64,000 nucleotides of DNA. Source: DATDPM01 sp963841995 (GTDB taxonomy: Bacteria; Pseudomonadota; Alphaproteobacteria; DATDPM01). Numbering within the stretch: position 1 is the stretch's first letter; each line of letters begins with the position of its first letter. The stretch is taken from NCBI GenBank assembly GCA_963841995.1, contig CAWJEX010000021.1:186001-250000 (forward strand), read 5' to 3'. Under the pieces are notes generated by a model. It had not been told where the DNA came from, searched no databases, and saw only the letters and a program-made list of their open reading frames with translations. Shown piece after piece: positions 34,181 to 43,729 of this stretch. The translations under genes were made by a program, and so were the position numbers.

Positions 34181-35847
34181 TGCTGATCAAGCTCGCAGGC
34201 GCACGCGTGATCGACCCTGGCAATGGTGTTAATGGCGAGATTCGCGACATTTTCATCCGCGACGGCCGCATCGTTGCCAATCCGGGCACAAAGCCGGACC
34301 GCATCCATGACCTGACGGACAAAATCGCCATGGCCGGCGCCATCGACATGCACAGCCACGTCTCCGGCGGCAAAGTGAATATCGCTCGCGCCCTCCTTCC
34401 CGAGGAACACCGCCGCGTCCAACGCCCGCGCAAGAACGGGCGGCGGGCTGGAACCGGCGATGCCACCGCGACGACCTTCATGACCGGATACCGCTATGCC
34501 GAGATGGGCTACACCGCGGCTTTCGAGCCGGCGATGGTGCCGGTCAATGCCCGTCAGAATCATATCGAGATGTGCGACATCCCGATGATCGATAAGGGCA
34601 CTTACGTGCTGCTCGGCAATGACGACTATATGCTGCGCGCGATTGCCGGGAATAAGCCGCAAGCCTTCATCAACGATTACGTCGCCTGGATTCTTCATTC
34701 GACCCAATCGCTCGCGATCAAGATCGTGAATGCGGGCGGTATTTCCGCCTTCAAGTTCAACGGACGCTCGCTCGATCTCGACGAAGCGGGGCCCTATTAC
34801 GGAAATACGCCCCGCAAGATTTTGCAAACCATAGCGCGCGCGGTTCATGAGCTGGGCGTGCCGCACCCCGTCCACATTCACGGCTGCAATCTCGGCGTGC
34901 CGGGGAATTACGAAACGACGTTAAAAACGATTTCCGGGGTCGAGGGGCTGCCGATCCACCTCACCCATATCCAGTTTCATTCCTATGGCACCGAGGGCGA
35001 CCGGAAATTTTCTTCGGCCGCGGCGCAAATCGCCGAGGCGGTCAACCGCACCAAGAACGTTTCGATCGACGTCGGGCAAATCATGTTCGCCCAGACCGTC
35101 ACCGCGTCCGGCGATACGATGGCCCAGTACCGCAACCGGGTATTCGCCAAGCCCAAGAAATGGGTGTGCATGGATATCGAATGCGAGGCGGGATGCGGCT
35201 TGGTCCCGTTCAAATATCGCGATCAGAATTTCGTCAACGCCGTGCAATGGGCGATCGGGCTCGAGCTGTTTCTCCTGGTCGATGATCCGTGGCGGATCTT
35301 TCTCACCACCGATCATCCTAACGGCGCGCCGTTCATTTTCTACCCGCATCTCATTCGCTTGTTGATGGACAAGACCTTCCGCAACGAGATGTTGGGCCGC
35401 ATTAACAAGGATGCGGCGGCGCTGAGTTCGCTGGGATCACTCACCCGCGAATATTCGCTTTATGACATCGCCATTCTAACCCGCGCCGGACCGGCGAAAA
35501 TTCTCGGCCTGGCCGACCGCGGCCATTTAGGGCCGGGGGCGGGCGCCGACATCACGGTCTATGCCGAGCATGAGGACAAAGAGCGCATGTTCGGCCGCCC
35601 CGACTACGTCTTCAAAGACGGGGAAATGGTGGTGCGCGACGGCGAGATCATCGCGGAAACCTGGGGCGGCACCCACGTCGTGCGGCCCGAATTCGACCGC
35701 GCCTCTATCGAGAGCGATTTAAGCGGCTATTTCGATCGATATCTTGGCATGAGCATGGAGCATTTCAGATTTTCGGAGGCTGAACTCGCCGATCAAAATC
35801 GCTTTCGGTCGATCGTTCAGCCCTGCCGCAAGAGCGACCGTTCGTGA
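34177..35847 (+). CDS. fhcA: Formyltransferase/hydrolase complex subunit A (amidohydrolase)
   Basis: 556 residues. FhcA is the zinc amidohydrolase that hydrolyses formyl-methylofuran to formate. The metal-binding HxH is in GAIDMHSHVSGGKVN (about residue 60), with further histidines in HPVHIHGCNLG and HLTHIQFHSYG, and the catalytic Asp region in TTDHPNGAPF. The start is the GTG at 34177 or the adjacent ATG at 34180. The stop overlaps the start of fhcD (GTGA at 35844). Cytoplasmic; last oxidation-independent step of the H4MPT pathway. Confidence 0.95.
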   Translation: MMLIKLAGARVIDPGNGVNGEIRDIFIRDGRIVANPGTKPDRIHDLTDKIAMAGAIDMHSHVSGGKVNIARALLPEEHRRVQRPRKNGRRAGTGDATATTFMTGYRYAEMGYTAAFEPAMVPVNARQNHIEMCDIPMIDKGTYVLLGNDDYMLRAIAGNKPQAFINDYVAWILHSTQSLAIKIVNAGGISAFKFNGRSLDLDEAGPYYGNTPRKILQTIARAVHELGVPHPVHIHGCNLGVPGNYETTLKTISGVEGLPIHLTHIQFHSYGTEGDRKFSSAAAQIAEAVNRTKNVSIDVGQIMFAQTVTASGDTMAQYRNRVFAKPKKWVCMDIECEAGCGLVPFKYRDQNFVNAVQWAIGLELFLLVDDPWRIFLTTDHPNGAPFIFYPHLIRLLMDKTFRNEMLGRINKDAAALSSLGSLTREYSLYDIAILTRAGPAKILGLADRGHLGPGAGADITVYAEHEDKERMFGRPDYVFKDGEMVVRDGEIIAETWGGTHVVRPEFDRASIESDLSGYFDRYLGMSMEHFRFSEAELADQNRFRSIVQPCRKSDRS

Positions 35848-36743
35848 TCGTCAACGGCGTCGCCATCGACGATACGTTCGCCGAAGCTTTCGGCATGAAG
35901 GCGACGCGCCTCGTGATCACGGCGGACACGCCGGAATGGGCGATGCACGCGGCGACCGCCATGACCGGTTTTGCCACTTCGGTGATCGCTTGCGGCTGCG
36001 AAGCCGGCATCGAACAAGTGCTTCCTCCAGATCAAACGCCGGATAGTCGGCCGGGGATTTCCGTTCTACTGTTCTCGATGTCGGGCAGGGAGCTCGCCAA
36101 ACAGGTTCTGACCAGAGCCGGTCAATGCATCATGACCTCGCCGACTTCGGCCCTGTTTTCGGGGATCGCCGGCGAAGACAAGATCAAGCTGGGTGCGGCA
36201 CTCCGCTATTTCGGCGACGGATTCCAGACCTCCAAGAAATTCGGCGGGAAACGTTATTGGCGCATTCCGGTCATGGACGGTGAGTTCCTGTGCGAGGACA
36301 ATGCCTACGTCACCACGAAGGCGGTGGGCGGCGGCAACATTCTCATCTTGGCGCGGTCGCGGAAAAGCGCGCTCGCCGCAGCGGAATGCGGGGTTGCCGC
36401 CATGCGGAAGATTGCCGGCGTCATCATGCCCTTTCCGGGCGGGGTTGTTCGATCCGGCTCCAAGGTCGGCTCGAAATACAAGGCTCTTGTTGCGTCGTCG
36501 AATGATGCGTTCTGCCCGACCCTGAAGGGCGTAACCGCCACGAAATTGACGCCTGACGTCGAAGCCGTGCTCGAAATCGTCATCGACGGTTTGACGAGCG
36601 ATGCGATTTCCGCGGCAATGCGTGCCGGCATGGTCGCCATTTGCGAAATGGGCCAAGCTTTGGGCGTGACCGCGATTACCGCCGGCAATTACGGCGGCAA
36701 GCTCGGTCCGTTTCATTTCCATTTGCGGAAGATATTGTCGTGA
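35844..36743 (+). CDS. fhcD: Formylmethanofuran:tetrahydromethanopterin formyltransferase
   Basis: 299 residues. FhcD (Ftr) moves the formyl group from H4MPT to methylofuran inside the Fhc complex. Typical motifs are VNGVAIDDTFAEAFGMKATRLVITA at the start and MTSPTSALFSGI, FGDGFQTSKKFGGKRYWRIPVMDGEF and GGNILILARS. The GTG start is coupled to fhcA, and the stop overlaps the GTG of fhcC (36740-36743). Intact frame and normal length. Confidence 0.95.
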   Translation: MIVNGVAIDDTFAEAFGMKATRLVITADTPEWAMHAATAMTGFATSVIACGCEAGIEQVLPPDQTPDSRPGISVLLFSMSGRELAKQVLTRAGQCIMTSPTSALFSGIAGEDKIKLGAALRYFGDGFQTSKKFGGKRYWRIPVMDGEFLCEDNAYVTTKAVGGGNILILARSRKSALAAAECGVAAMRKIAGVIMPFPGGVVRSGSKVGSKYKALVASSNDAFCPTLKGVTATKLTPDVEAVLEIVIDGLTSDAISAAMRAGMVAICEMGQALGVTAITAGNYGGKLGPFHFHLRKILS

Positions 36744-37573
36744 GCGGCCTCGTGTTCACCCTTCGCGAGGAGCCGCGTCAGCGCGTCGACATGACTCCGC
36801 TGACGCCCGATCGCGTCGCGGGAAAGAGCCTGACGGACGCCGGAAGCATCGAATTGCTATGCGGTAATGGGATACTGCGGACCGATGCACTGTTCGAACT
36901 ATCCGGGTCGCCGGTTACCGCCGGAGATCAGGCCACGATCACGATTAGAAAAAGCTCGTCCAAGCTCCATAATATCGGCGCCGCGATGATCCAAGGCACC
37001 ATCGTGGTCGCCGGGGATGCCGGTGCCTATGTGGGTCTCGGGATGAAGGGCGGCTTGATCCGGATCTCCGGCAATGCCGGGGCCTTTGCCGCCTGCGCCA
37101 TGCGGAACGGCGAGATTCGGATTTCGGGCAATGCGGGCGAATTTCTCGGCGGCGCGTTGGCCGGCGATCGCAAGGGCATGCGGGGCGGCATCGTCCGCGT
37201 TTCGGGCAATGCGGGTCCGCGGGCCGGCGATCATTTGCGCCGGGGCGTCCTGATGATTGCCGGCAATGCCGATGATTATTGCGGCGCGCGGATGACCGCG
37301 GGCACCATCATCGTGCTCGGCCAGGCGGGCGATTTCACCGGGCTTGGCATGCAACGCGGGACGATTCTGCTGGCAAATCCGCCCAAAGGAGTCCCGCCGA
37401 CGTTCAATGATTGCGGGCATCACGACCTGCCGTTTCTGAAACTTCTTCTCAATTCCGTGCGCGGCGATCAAAGCGAGTTTGCGGCCCTCGATTCCTTCGG
37501 CAATCGAGTCCAGCGGCTGGCCGGCGACCGCGGCGTAAACGGTCTCGGCGAAATTCTGATTCGGGCGTCTTGA
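36740..37573 (+). CDS. fhcC: Formyltransferase/hydrolase complex subunit C
   Basis: 277 residues. Most of the protein is a right-handed beta-helix of GLxKGG/GxxxxGGxIxIxGNAG-type repeats (IRISGNAGAFAACAMRNGEIRISGNAGEFLGGAL and so on), the FwdC/GltS-C fold that scaffolds the polyglutamate arm of methylofuran in the Fhc complex. The GTG start at 36740 lies in the overlap with fhcD. It ends the fhcBADC operon; about 220 bases without a gene follow. Confidence 0.93.
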   Translation: MSGLVFTLREEPRQRVDMTPLTPDRVAGKSLTDAGSIELLCGNGILRTDALFELSGSPVTAGDQATITIRKSSSKLHNIGAAMIQGTIVVAGDAGAYVGLGMKGGLIRISGNAGAFAACAMRNGEIRISGNAGEFLGGALAGDRKGMRGGIVRVSGNAGPRAGDHLRRGVLMIAGNADDYCGARMTAGTIIVLGQAGDFTGLGMQRGTILLANPPKGVPPTFNDCGHHDLPFLKLLLNSVRGDQSEFAALDSFGNRVQRLAGDRGVNGLGEILIRAS

Positions 37574-37792
37574 TCTTTTCGCAATCCGGATTGGCGACCG
37601 GATTAGATCTTGCGAACGTCTCGCATGTCATTGACTCTTCTCATTGGTAGGGCGGTTTTCGTTACCGATCCTTAATCTCCGCATAAGCATTTGTTAAATC
37701 GGTAATGGTTAATTTGGCGTCGAATCGGGAACGATAAGCAATTTTGCCGCGTTCTCCATTCGCTTCGGCCCCAGGAGCCGAGGAGGTGCTCA

Positions 37793-38218
37793 GTGGAACC
37801 ATCGACGATGAATACGATCGTGGTGAGTCTCCTTACGTGGATCACCGCGCACACAAATTACCCGATGCCTGATCAGACACCGGTCGTCGTTCTTGCTCCT
37901 CACGCCTATATCGAGCAGCTTGCCTGCGGCGAACCGTGTGAAGCGCTCGGCGCTTATGCCGACGGCAATGTCATCTATATCGACCAAGCGCTCGATGTTA
38001 ATCAGAACGTCTGCGCCAAATCCGTGCTGCTGCACGAAATCGTGCACTACCTTCAGGATAAGAACGAACGGTTCATCGACACGCCTCCGGTGGTCCGCGA
38101 GATGTACCGGGAGTATGAGGCTTATGGCGTGCAGAAGATCTTTCTGCGCGAAAGTGGGCGGATCGTTGCCTTTGACCGGAACATCCGGCTTGGCGCCTTT
38201 ATGGGCCCGACATGCTGA
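37793..38218 (+). CDS. Small HExxH protein, DUF6647-like, first of a tandem pair
   Basis: 141 residues starting MEPSTMNTIV at a GTG with AGGAGG seven bases upstream. The core is SVLLHEIVHYLQDKN with a zinc-peptidase HExxH (residues 81-85). Conserved cysteines are in ACGEPC, NVCA and the C-terminal GPTC. It matches what I recall as the DUF6647 family. No convincing signal peptide, although residues 7-19 are hydrophobic. About two thirds of positions are identical, without gaps, to the gene at 38497. Protease activity is inferred from the motif only. Confidence 0.7.
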   Translation: MEPSTMNTIVVSLLTWITAHTNYPMPDQTPVVVLAPHAYIEQLACGEPCEALGAYADGNVIYIDQALDVNQNVCAKSVLLHEIVHYLQDKNERFIDTPPVVREMYREYEAYGVQKIFLRESGRIVAFDRNIRLGAFMGPTC

Positions 38219-38496
38219 TTTACTTATTGAATCAACTATTTACCGCACTGCGACAAAATATCCCTAGATTGGTCAGACGACCTGTCTTATCTATGGTAAG
38301 AAGCCGCAACTCGCCGAGAGGGTTCGGTTTCGGGCCTCGCTGTAGGGAGCTTGGCTCGGTAGCGTTTTACGAGGGGTCATAGAACCAGGGAGGGTTCACA
38401 GAGGTGCCACGGTTTAGGAGGTCTAAGATTTCCTAACGCCGGTTTCGGTCCACGGGAGGTCGCGCAAGCGGTCGTAAAGGGGCTGAGGAGCTGGTT

Positions 38497-38922
38497 ATGG
38501 AACCGGGTACCATGAACACCATCGTGGCTGGGCTGCTCGCCTGGATCACCGCCCATTCGGGCTATCCAATGCCGGATCAAACGCCGGTCGTCGCCCTCGT
38601 TCCCCACGCCTATGTCGAGACTTTGGTCTGCGGCGAGAAATGCGCGGCGCTCGGCGTCTATACCGACAAAAACGTGATCTACTTAGACGATGCACTGCAG
38701 ATCGAAACTAATGTCTGCGCGCGGTCCGTGCTGCTCCACGAGCTCGTCCATTACCTTCAGGACAAGAACGGACAGTTCTTGAATTTGCCGCCCTTATTAC
38801 GTCCGCAATTGCGCGAGCAGGAGGCCTATGGGATGCAGGAGGTTTGGCTTAAGGGAAATGGGCGCACCGTCGACTTCGGGCCGAATTTCTATCTCGGCGC
38901 GTTTATGGGGCCGACCTGCTGA
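38497..38922 (+). CDS. Small HExxH protein, DUF6647-like, second of a tandem pair
   Basis: 141 residues, MEPGTMNTIV start at an ATG with GAGGAG six bases upstream. HELVHYLQDKN carries the HExxH motif at the same place as in the upstream copy. The Cys positions (VCGEKC, NVCA, GPTC) and the end LGAFMGPTC are identical. By eye 93 of 141 residues match the first copy with no gap. The 278 bases between the copies hold no gene, so each may have its own promoter. Function unknown; the duplication argues for two related jobs. Confidence 0.7.
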   Translation: MEPGTMNTIVAGLLAWITAHSGYPMPDQTPVVALVPHAYVETLVCGEKCAALGVYTDKNVIYLDDALQIETNVCARSVLLHELVHYLQDKNGQFLNLPPLLRPQLREQEAYGMQEVWLKGNGRTVDFGPNFYLGAFMGPTC

Positions 38923-38940
38923 ATTAAGTGGCTAAGCGAA

Positions 38941-38960
38941 TGGCCGGCCAAGGCCGGCCA
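38941..38960. repeat. GC-rich hairpin between convergent genes
   Basis: TGGCCGGCC (38941-38949), AA, GGCCGGCCA (38952-38960): a 9-bp perfect inverted repeat between the second DUF6647-like gene and hpnM. It has no T tract, so it is at best a weak terminator. Confidence 0.45.
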
Positions 38961-38968
38961 GGCGCGCG

Positions 38969-39655
38969 TTAGGGGACCTTGGAACCCGGCGGCGGATCGA
39001 GCTTCGGATCGCTCTTGGCGCTGGCTTCGGCCCTGGCCTCTGTCTTGGCAAGACCCGTAACCTTTTCATTGAGGGCCGCGATCAGCGCATCCATCCCGCC
39101 AGTTTTCAGTACGTTGGCGTAGTCGGACTTTTTAACCGCGAGCTCGCTGATCGCCCCATTCAAATAGACGTCCACCGCCTTCCACGCCCCGTCGAAATTC
39201 CGCAGCAGATAACTGATTTGAGTATGGCCGCCGTCCCGGTCGGTCAGTTGTGTGCGAACCACAACTGAATTCCGGCCTTCTTCATCGGCGCCCTCCGTTG
39301 CAAAGGCTTCGCCGCCATAGTCGTCGAATTGTTCCGCATAGGTCGCGGTACTCATTTTGCCGAAGACTTCGACGAACTTTTGGCGCTGTTCTTCGGTGGC
39401 CTTCGCCCAATAGATGCCGGCCGTGACTTCCGCCATGAAGGGAATGTTGAAGGTGTCCTGGACCGCCGGCTTGAGCCATTGGAACCGGCCGTCATAGCCG
39501 AGGTTCTTACTTTCTTTCATGACGTTGATGAGCGTGGCGTGAAATTGCTCGACGACTTTCTGGGCCGCGCCGTCTTGCTCGGCCGACGCCGAAGCGGCTA
39601 TAAGCACAGCGGTCGCGAGTGCGGCGGAAAAGATTCTCAGGCGATGGAACGCCAT
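38969..39655 (-). CDS. hpnM: Hopanoid-associated MlaC/Ttg2D-type protein HpnM
   Basis: 228 residues with a signal peptide (IFSAALATAVLIAASASA). The MlaC-like fold is typical: VEQFHATLINVMKESKNLGYDGRFQWLKPAVQDTFNIPFMA and QISYLLRNFDGAWKAVDVYLNGAISELAVKKSDYANVLK. HpnM is the periplasmic component paired with the RND protein HpnN, which is divergently encoded 116 bases away, and probably helps move hopanoids or phospholipids to the outer membrane. The charged Ala/Lys/Asp tail is a lineage-specific extension. Confidence 0.85.
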   Translation of the reverse strand: MAFHRLRIFSAALATAVLIAASASAEQDGAAQKVVEQFHATLINVMKESKNLGYDGRFQWLKPAVQDTFNIPFMAEVTAGIYWAKATEEQRQKFVEVFGKMSTATYAEQFDDYGGEAFATEGADEEGRNSVVVRTQLTDRDGGHTQISYLLRNFDGAWKAVDVYLNGAISELAVKKSDYANVLKTGGMDALIAALNEKVTGLAKTEARAEASAKSDPKLDPPPGSKVP

Positions 39656-39771
39656 TGGCTCTCCCTATCTCGGGGGGCAGATTTCCCATATATCGGCGAA
39701 ATCCGATCGTCTTTCAACCGCTACCGAGCGAAGGCCATTACCGCCGTTCCCGTCATTAACGGTTTCCGCCC

Positions 39772-42411
39772 GTGATCCGACGCGGCGCCAATCTATTCCG
39801 GCAGTCGGTCGGGCATTGGGTCGATTTCGCCCGGCGAGGCGCCTGGGCCGTCATCGCCGCGGCGATCCTAAGTGCCGCCGCCGGGCTGTATTATGCCGCT
39901 GCCCACCTCACCATATCGGCCGACACGACCGACTTGCTCTCGAAGAAGTTGCCCTTCCGGCACGACTTTGAGGCGCTCAAAATGGCCTTTCCGCAGCTTC
40001 ACGACAATATCGTCATCGTGATCGACGGCGATAGCGCCGACGTTGTCGCCACTGCGAGCGCGGAAATAGCGGCCAGGCTGCGGAAGCAACCACAGCTTTT
40101 CCCGTATGTCTTCGACCCGGCGGACGATCCGTTCTTCACCCGCAACGGGTTTCTCTATCTCGATATCGACACGCTCGGCAATCTCTCCGACCGCTTGGCA
40201 AAAGCCCAGCCGCTGTTGGCTTCCCTGGCGAACGACCCGACCGTGCGGGGATTTTTCGGCGTGCTCGGTCTTGCTTCGGACGGAATCGCTTCGGGCGATG
40301 CCGATCCGGCGATGATGGAAACGCTTTTCGCGAAACTGCAGCAGGCGCTAAGCGCTCGCCTGGACAAACGGCCTTTTCTATTGTCCTGGCACGACATGAT
40401 GAGTGGGGCGTCAAGCGAACAAGATCTGCGGCACGTCATCGTCGTCCAGCCGGCGCTGGATTTTTCGTCGCTTCAGCCGGCCCATGAGCCCTTGAACGCG
40501 ATCCGACGCATTTCCGCACAGCTTTCACCGATCGACGGCGCCCGGATCCGCGTCCGTCTCACCGGCGAAGCGGCGTTGCAAGACGAAGAACTCGCGAGTG
40601 TTTCCAGGGGGGCTAGTCTCGCCGGGGCTCTCTCGCTGGTTTTGGTCGCCGGCTGTTGGCCGTGGGCCTGCGATCGACGCGCCTGGTTGCGGCAATCCTC
40701 GTCACGCTGGTCATCGGTCTTGCCTGGGCGGCGACATTCGCCGCCGTCGCCATCGGCCATCTCAACCTCGTTTCCGTCACCTTTGCCGTTCGATTCATCG
40801 GCGTCGGCGTCGATTTCGGAATTCAGTTCTGTCTGCGATACGCCGAACGCGTTGCGAAGGGCGAGGGGGTCGGTCAGGCTTTGCCCAACGCCGCCATTGG
40901 CGTCGGCGGGGCGTTGACGCTCGCCGCCGCCGGGTTCTTTTCCTTGGTTCCGACGGCTTATATCGGCTTGTCGGCGCTCGGAATCATCGCCGGGGTGAGC
41001 ATGCTCATCGTCTGGTTCGCGAATTTGACGGTGCTCCCGGCTCTGCTCGCGGTGATGCCGCTGAAAAACGATCCTGCGACCCGAATGCGGCTCGGCAACG
41101 GCGGCGAACCGACGTTGGGCTTTGTCCTGCGCCACCCCTGCACGATTGTAGTCGCGGCAGTCACGCTTGGACTGGGAGCGGCAATCCTGGTGCCCCGGGT
41201 GCATTTCGATTTCGACCCGCTCAATCTCAATGATCCGACCACCGAATTGGTGCAGACCTTCCACGATCTTCTGCGCTGGGACCCAAGTGCCGCTTACACG
41301 ATCGCGGTCGTCCGGCCGACCTTGAAAGAAGCCGATAAATTGGCGGAGCGGCTGGAGCAGCTGCCCGAGGTTGCCGACGCCCTGACGGCTTCCAATTTCA
41401 TGCCGGCCCATCAGGACGAAAAACTTCGCCTGGTCGACAGCATGGCGCTGTTCCCGGGGGCCGGCGCTGCGATCGCCGCACGCACCGCCGGCCTATGATT
41501 CCGAGGCGCGCATCACAGCCGCCCACGAATTGCGTAATAAACTGGCGGTATTGGCGCAAAGCCCCCATGCCGGCAGTTTGGCCGGGCCGGCGCACCAACT
41601 GGCTGGAGATCTCGGAAAGCTAATCCAAACCCAGGGCGCTTCGGGGCTCATCGAATTGGAAAACAGCCTGCTTGCCGGATTTCCGGCACGACTCGACCAA
41701 TTGCGGCAAGCCCTGCACCCGGAGAAAGTGACGGTGGACGACCTTCCGCCGGATTTGCGCGCACGGGCCATCGCCGCGGACGGCCGGGCGCTGATCACCG
41801 TCGTGCCCAGGGGCGATATGAGTAACAACGCGGCGCTGCGCCGCTTTGTCGCGGCGGCTCAGAAATTGGCCCCGGACGCCACCGACAATCCGGTCGTTAT
41901 TCTCGCCGCCGGCGACGCCGTCATTCAATCTTTCGAGGAAGCCGGGATCTACTCCGCGATCGGGATCATTCTGTTGCTGCTCGTCGTCATGCGCGATGCG
42001 GTGGACACCGTCTTTGTGCTGGTCCCGCTCGGCTTGGCCGCGGCCTTTACCATCGCCCTCATGGTTCTTTGCCGGCTGCCATTCAATTTCGCCAATATCA
42101 TTGCGCTCCCGCTCCTGCTGGGTCTCGGCGTTGGTTACGGCATCTACTTCGCGTTGCGCCATCGCGCCGTCGCCGATGTGGCGACGGTGCTGGCCACCGA
42201 CACGCCGCGCGCGGTGTTGTTCAGCGCGCTGACCACCATGTGCTCCTTCGGCACGCTGGCGATCTCCCATCACCGCGGCACCCAAAGCATGGGAATCTTG
42301 CTGTTTCTATCGTTGAGCTTGGCCCTCCTCTGCACGCTCATCGTGCTCCCGGCGATGCAGCAATTGCGCGAGCGCCGCGCCAAACGGATGCACCGGCCGC
42401 GCGATTCCTGA
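39772..42411 (+). CDS. hpnN: Hopanoid transporter HpnN (MMPL/RND family), two frameshifts
   Basis: Inner-membrane RND-type transporter for hopanoids, intended length 879 residues with two sets of membrane segments. It is read in three pieces. A missing C after 40653 (GGCTGTTGG for expected GGCCTGTTGG) shifts LVLVAG away from LLAVGLRSTRLVAAIL. An extra G in the G5 run at 41456-41460 then shifts SMALFPG away from PALRSPHAPPAYDSEA. Correcting both gives one continuous HpnN. The GTG at 39772 starts it. Divergent from its partner hpnM and upstream of hpnA. As written it would yield a protein of about 380 residues. Confidence 0.88.
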
Positions 42412-42499
42412 TCCTTGCTGCTCCCAGCCAAGCTTGTGTTGAACCGCGATGGCAGGGGCGCTAGCATCGCTGCCTTCCAATCATGACCGGATCCCATTC

Positions 42500-43489
42500 A
42501 TGACGACCCTTGTCACCGGCGGCTCCGGCTTCGTCGGCTCCGCGATCATTCGCCGGCTGCTCGACGCCGGCCATGAGATTCGCGCGCTCGTCCGCGGCTC
42601 CAGCGCGCGCGACAATTTGGCCGGGCTTCCGGTCGAAATCGTCGTCGGCGATTTGCTCGATCCCGAGTCGCTCAGCCGCGCCGCGCGCGACTGCAAAGCG
42701 GTTTTCCATGCCGCGGCCGATTATCGGCTCTGGAGTCCCAAACCCGACGAAATCTACGCCGCCAACGTTTCCGGGACCGTCAATCTGATGCGGGCGGCGG
42801 CGGAATCGGGCGTCAAGCGCATCGTTTATACCAGCAGCGTCGCCACCCTTGGCCTCAACGCCAACGGCCCTCCGGCCGACGAAGAAACGCCGGTCTCGCT
42901 CACCGATATGATCGGCCATTACAAACGTTCGAAATTTTTGGCCGAGGCGGAAGTTCGGCGCCTCGCGGCGGAACAGAAGATCCCGGTGGTCATCGTCAAT
43001 CCGTCGGCTCCCGTGGGGCCGCGCGATATCAAGCCGACACCGACGGGCCGCATGATCGTCGAAGCCGCGGCGGGCCGCATGCCGGCCTATGTGGAAACCG
43101 GGCTCAACATCGTTCATGTCGACGACGTGGCCGAAGGACATTTGCGCGCCTTCGAACGCGGCACTATCGGACAGCGTTATATCTTGGGCGGCACGAATAT
43201 GACCCTGCACGAGATTTTGGGAATCATCGCCGAGATCACCGGCCGGCCGGCTCCCCGCATCAAATTGCCGCATGCGGTGGTGATGCCGATCGCCTATATG
43301 GCCGAAGCCATAGCGCGGATCGGCGGGTTTGAACCGATGGCGACCGTCGATAGCGTGCGCATGGCCAAGAAGCTCATGTACTTTTCGAGCGACAAGGCCC
43401 GCCGCGATCTGGGTTATTCGCCGCGGCCCGCCCGACAGGCCGTGGCCGACGCGGTCCAGTGGTTCGATGCCCACGGCTACCTGGATTGA
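42500..43489 (+). CDS. hpnA: Hopanoid-associated sugar epimerase HpnA
   Basis: 329 residues of the extended SDR family. The NAD-binding TLVTGGSGFVGSAIIRRLL opens the protein, and the catalytic Tyr-x3-Lys is in GHYKRSKF (about residues 142-146). HpnA is the dehydrogenase/epimerase-like protein of hopanoid clusters, proposed to act on the sugar moiety of hopanoid head groups. The ATG at 42500 was chosen over an upstream start at 42449. Co-directional with hpnN, 88 bases upstream. Confidence 0.9.
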   Translation: MTTLVTGGSGFVGSAIIRRLLDAGHEIRALVRGSSARDNLAGLPVEIVVGDLLDPESLSRAARDCKAVFHAAADYRLWSPKPDEIYAANVSGTVNLMRAAAESGVKRIVYTSSVATLGLNANGPPADEETPVSLTDMIGHYKRSKFLAEAEVRRLAAEQKIPVVIVNPSAPVGPRDIKPTPTGRMIVEAAAGRMPAYVETGLNIVHVDDVAEGHLRAFERGTIGQRYILGGTNMTLHEILGIIAEITGRPAPRIKLPHAVVMPIAYMAEAIARIGGFEPMATVDSVRMAKKLMYFSSDKARRDLGYSPRPARQAVADAVQWFDAHGYLD

Positions 43490-43729
43490 GGGACGGCTGC
43501 CGCGGGGGAAGCCCTCGATCCCCGCAAGTTATTGTCATAATCTCGAAACTTGGCCGCTTTGCAGTTGCGATAAAGCCGGTTATGGTAGCCACGCCAATTG
43601 TGCCTGAAACCGGTGAAATCACACATAAGTAATTGTAAAATCAGCCATTGTAGGAAAAATCCCGTGTAAAATCCGCCCCGCCAAAATCCCGGGGCATATG
43701 TCACGGAATGATCGAAGGAGTGACGTGAT

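Noticed and set aside
43502..43525. Hairpin after hpnA as terminator
   Set aside because: Six-base arms with a 12-base loop and no T tract; too weak to call.
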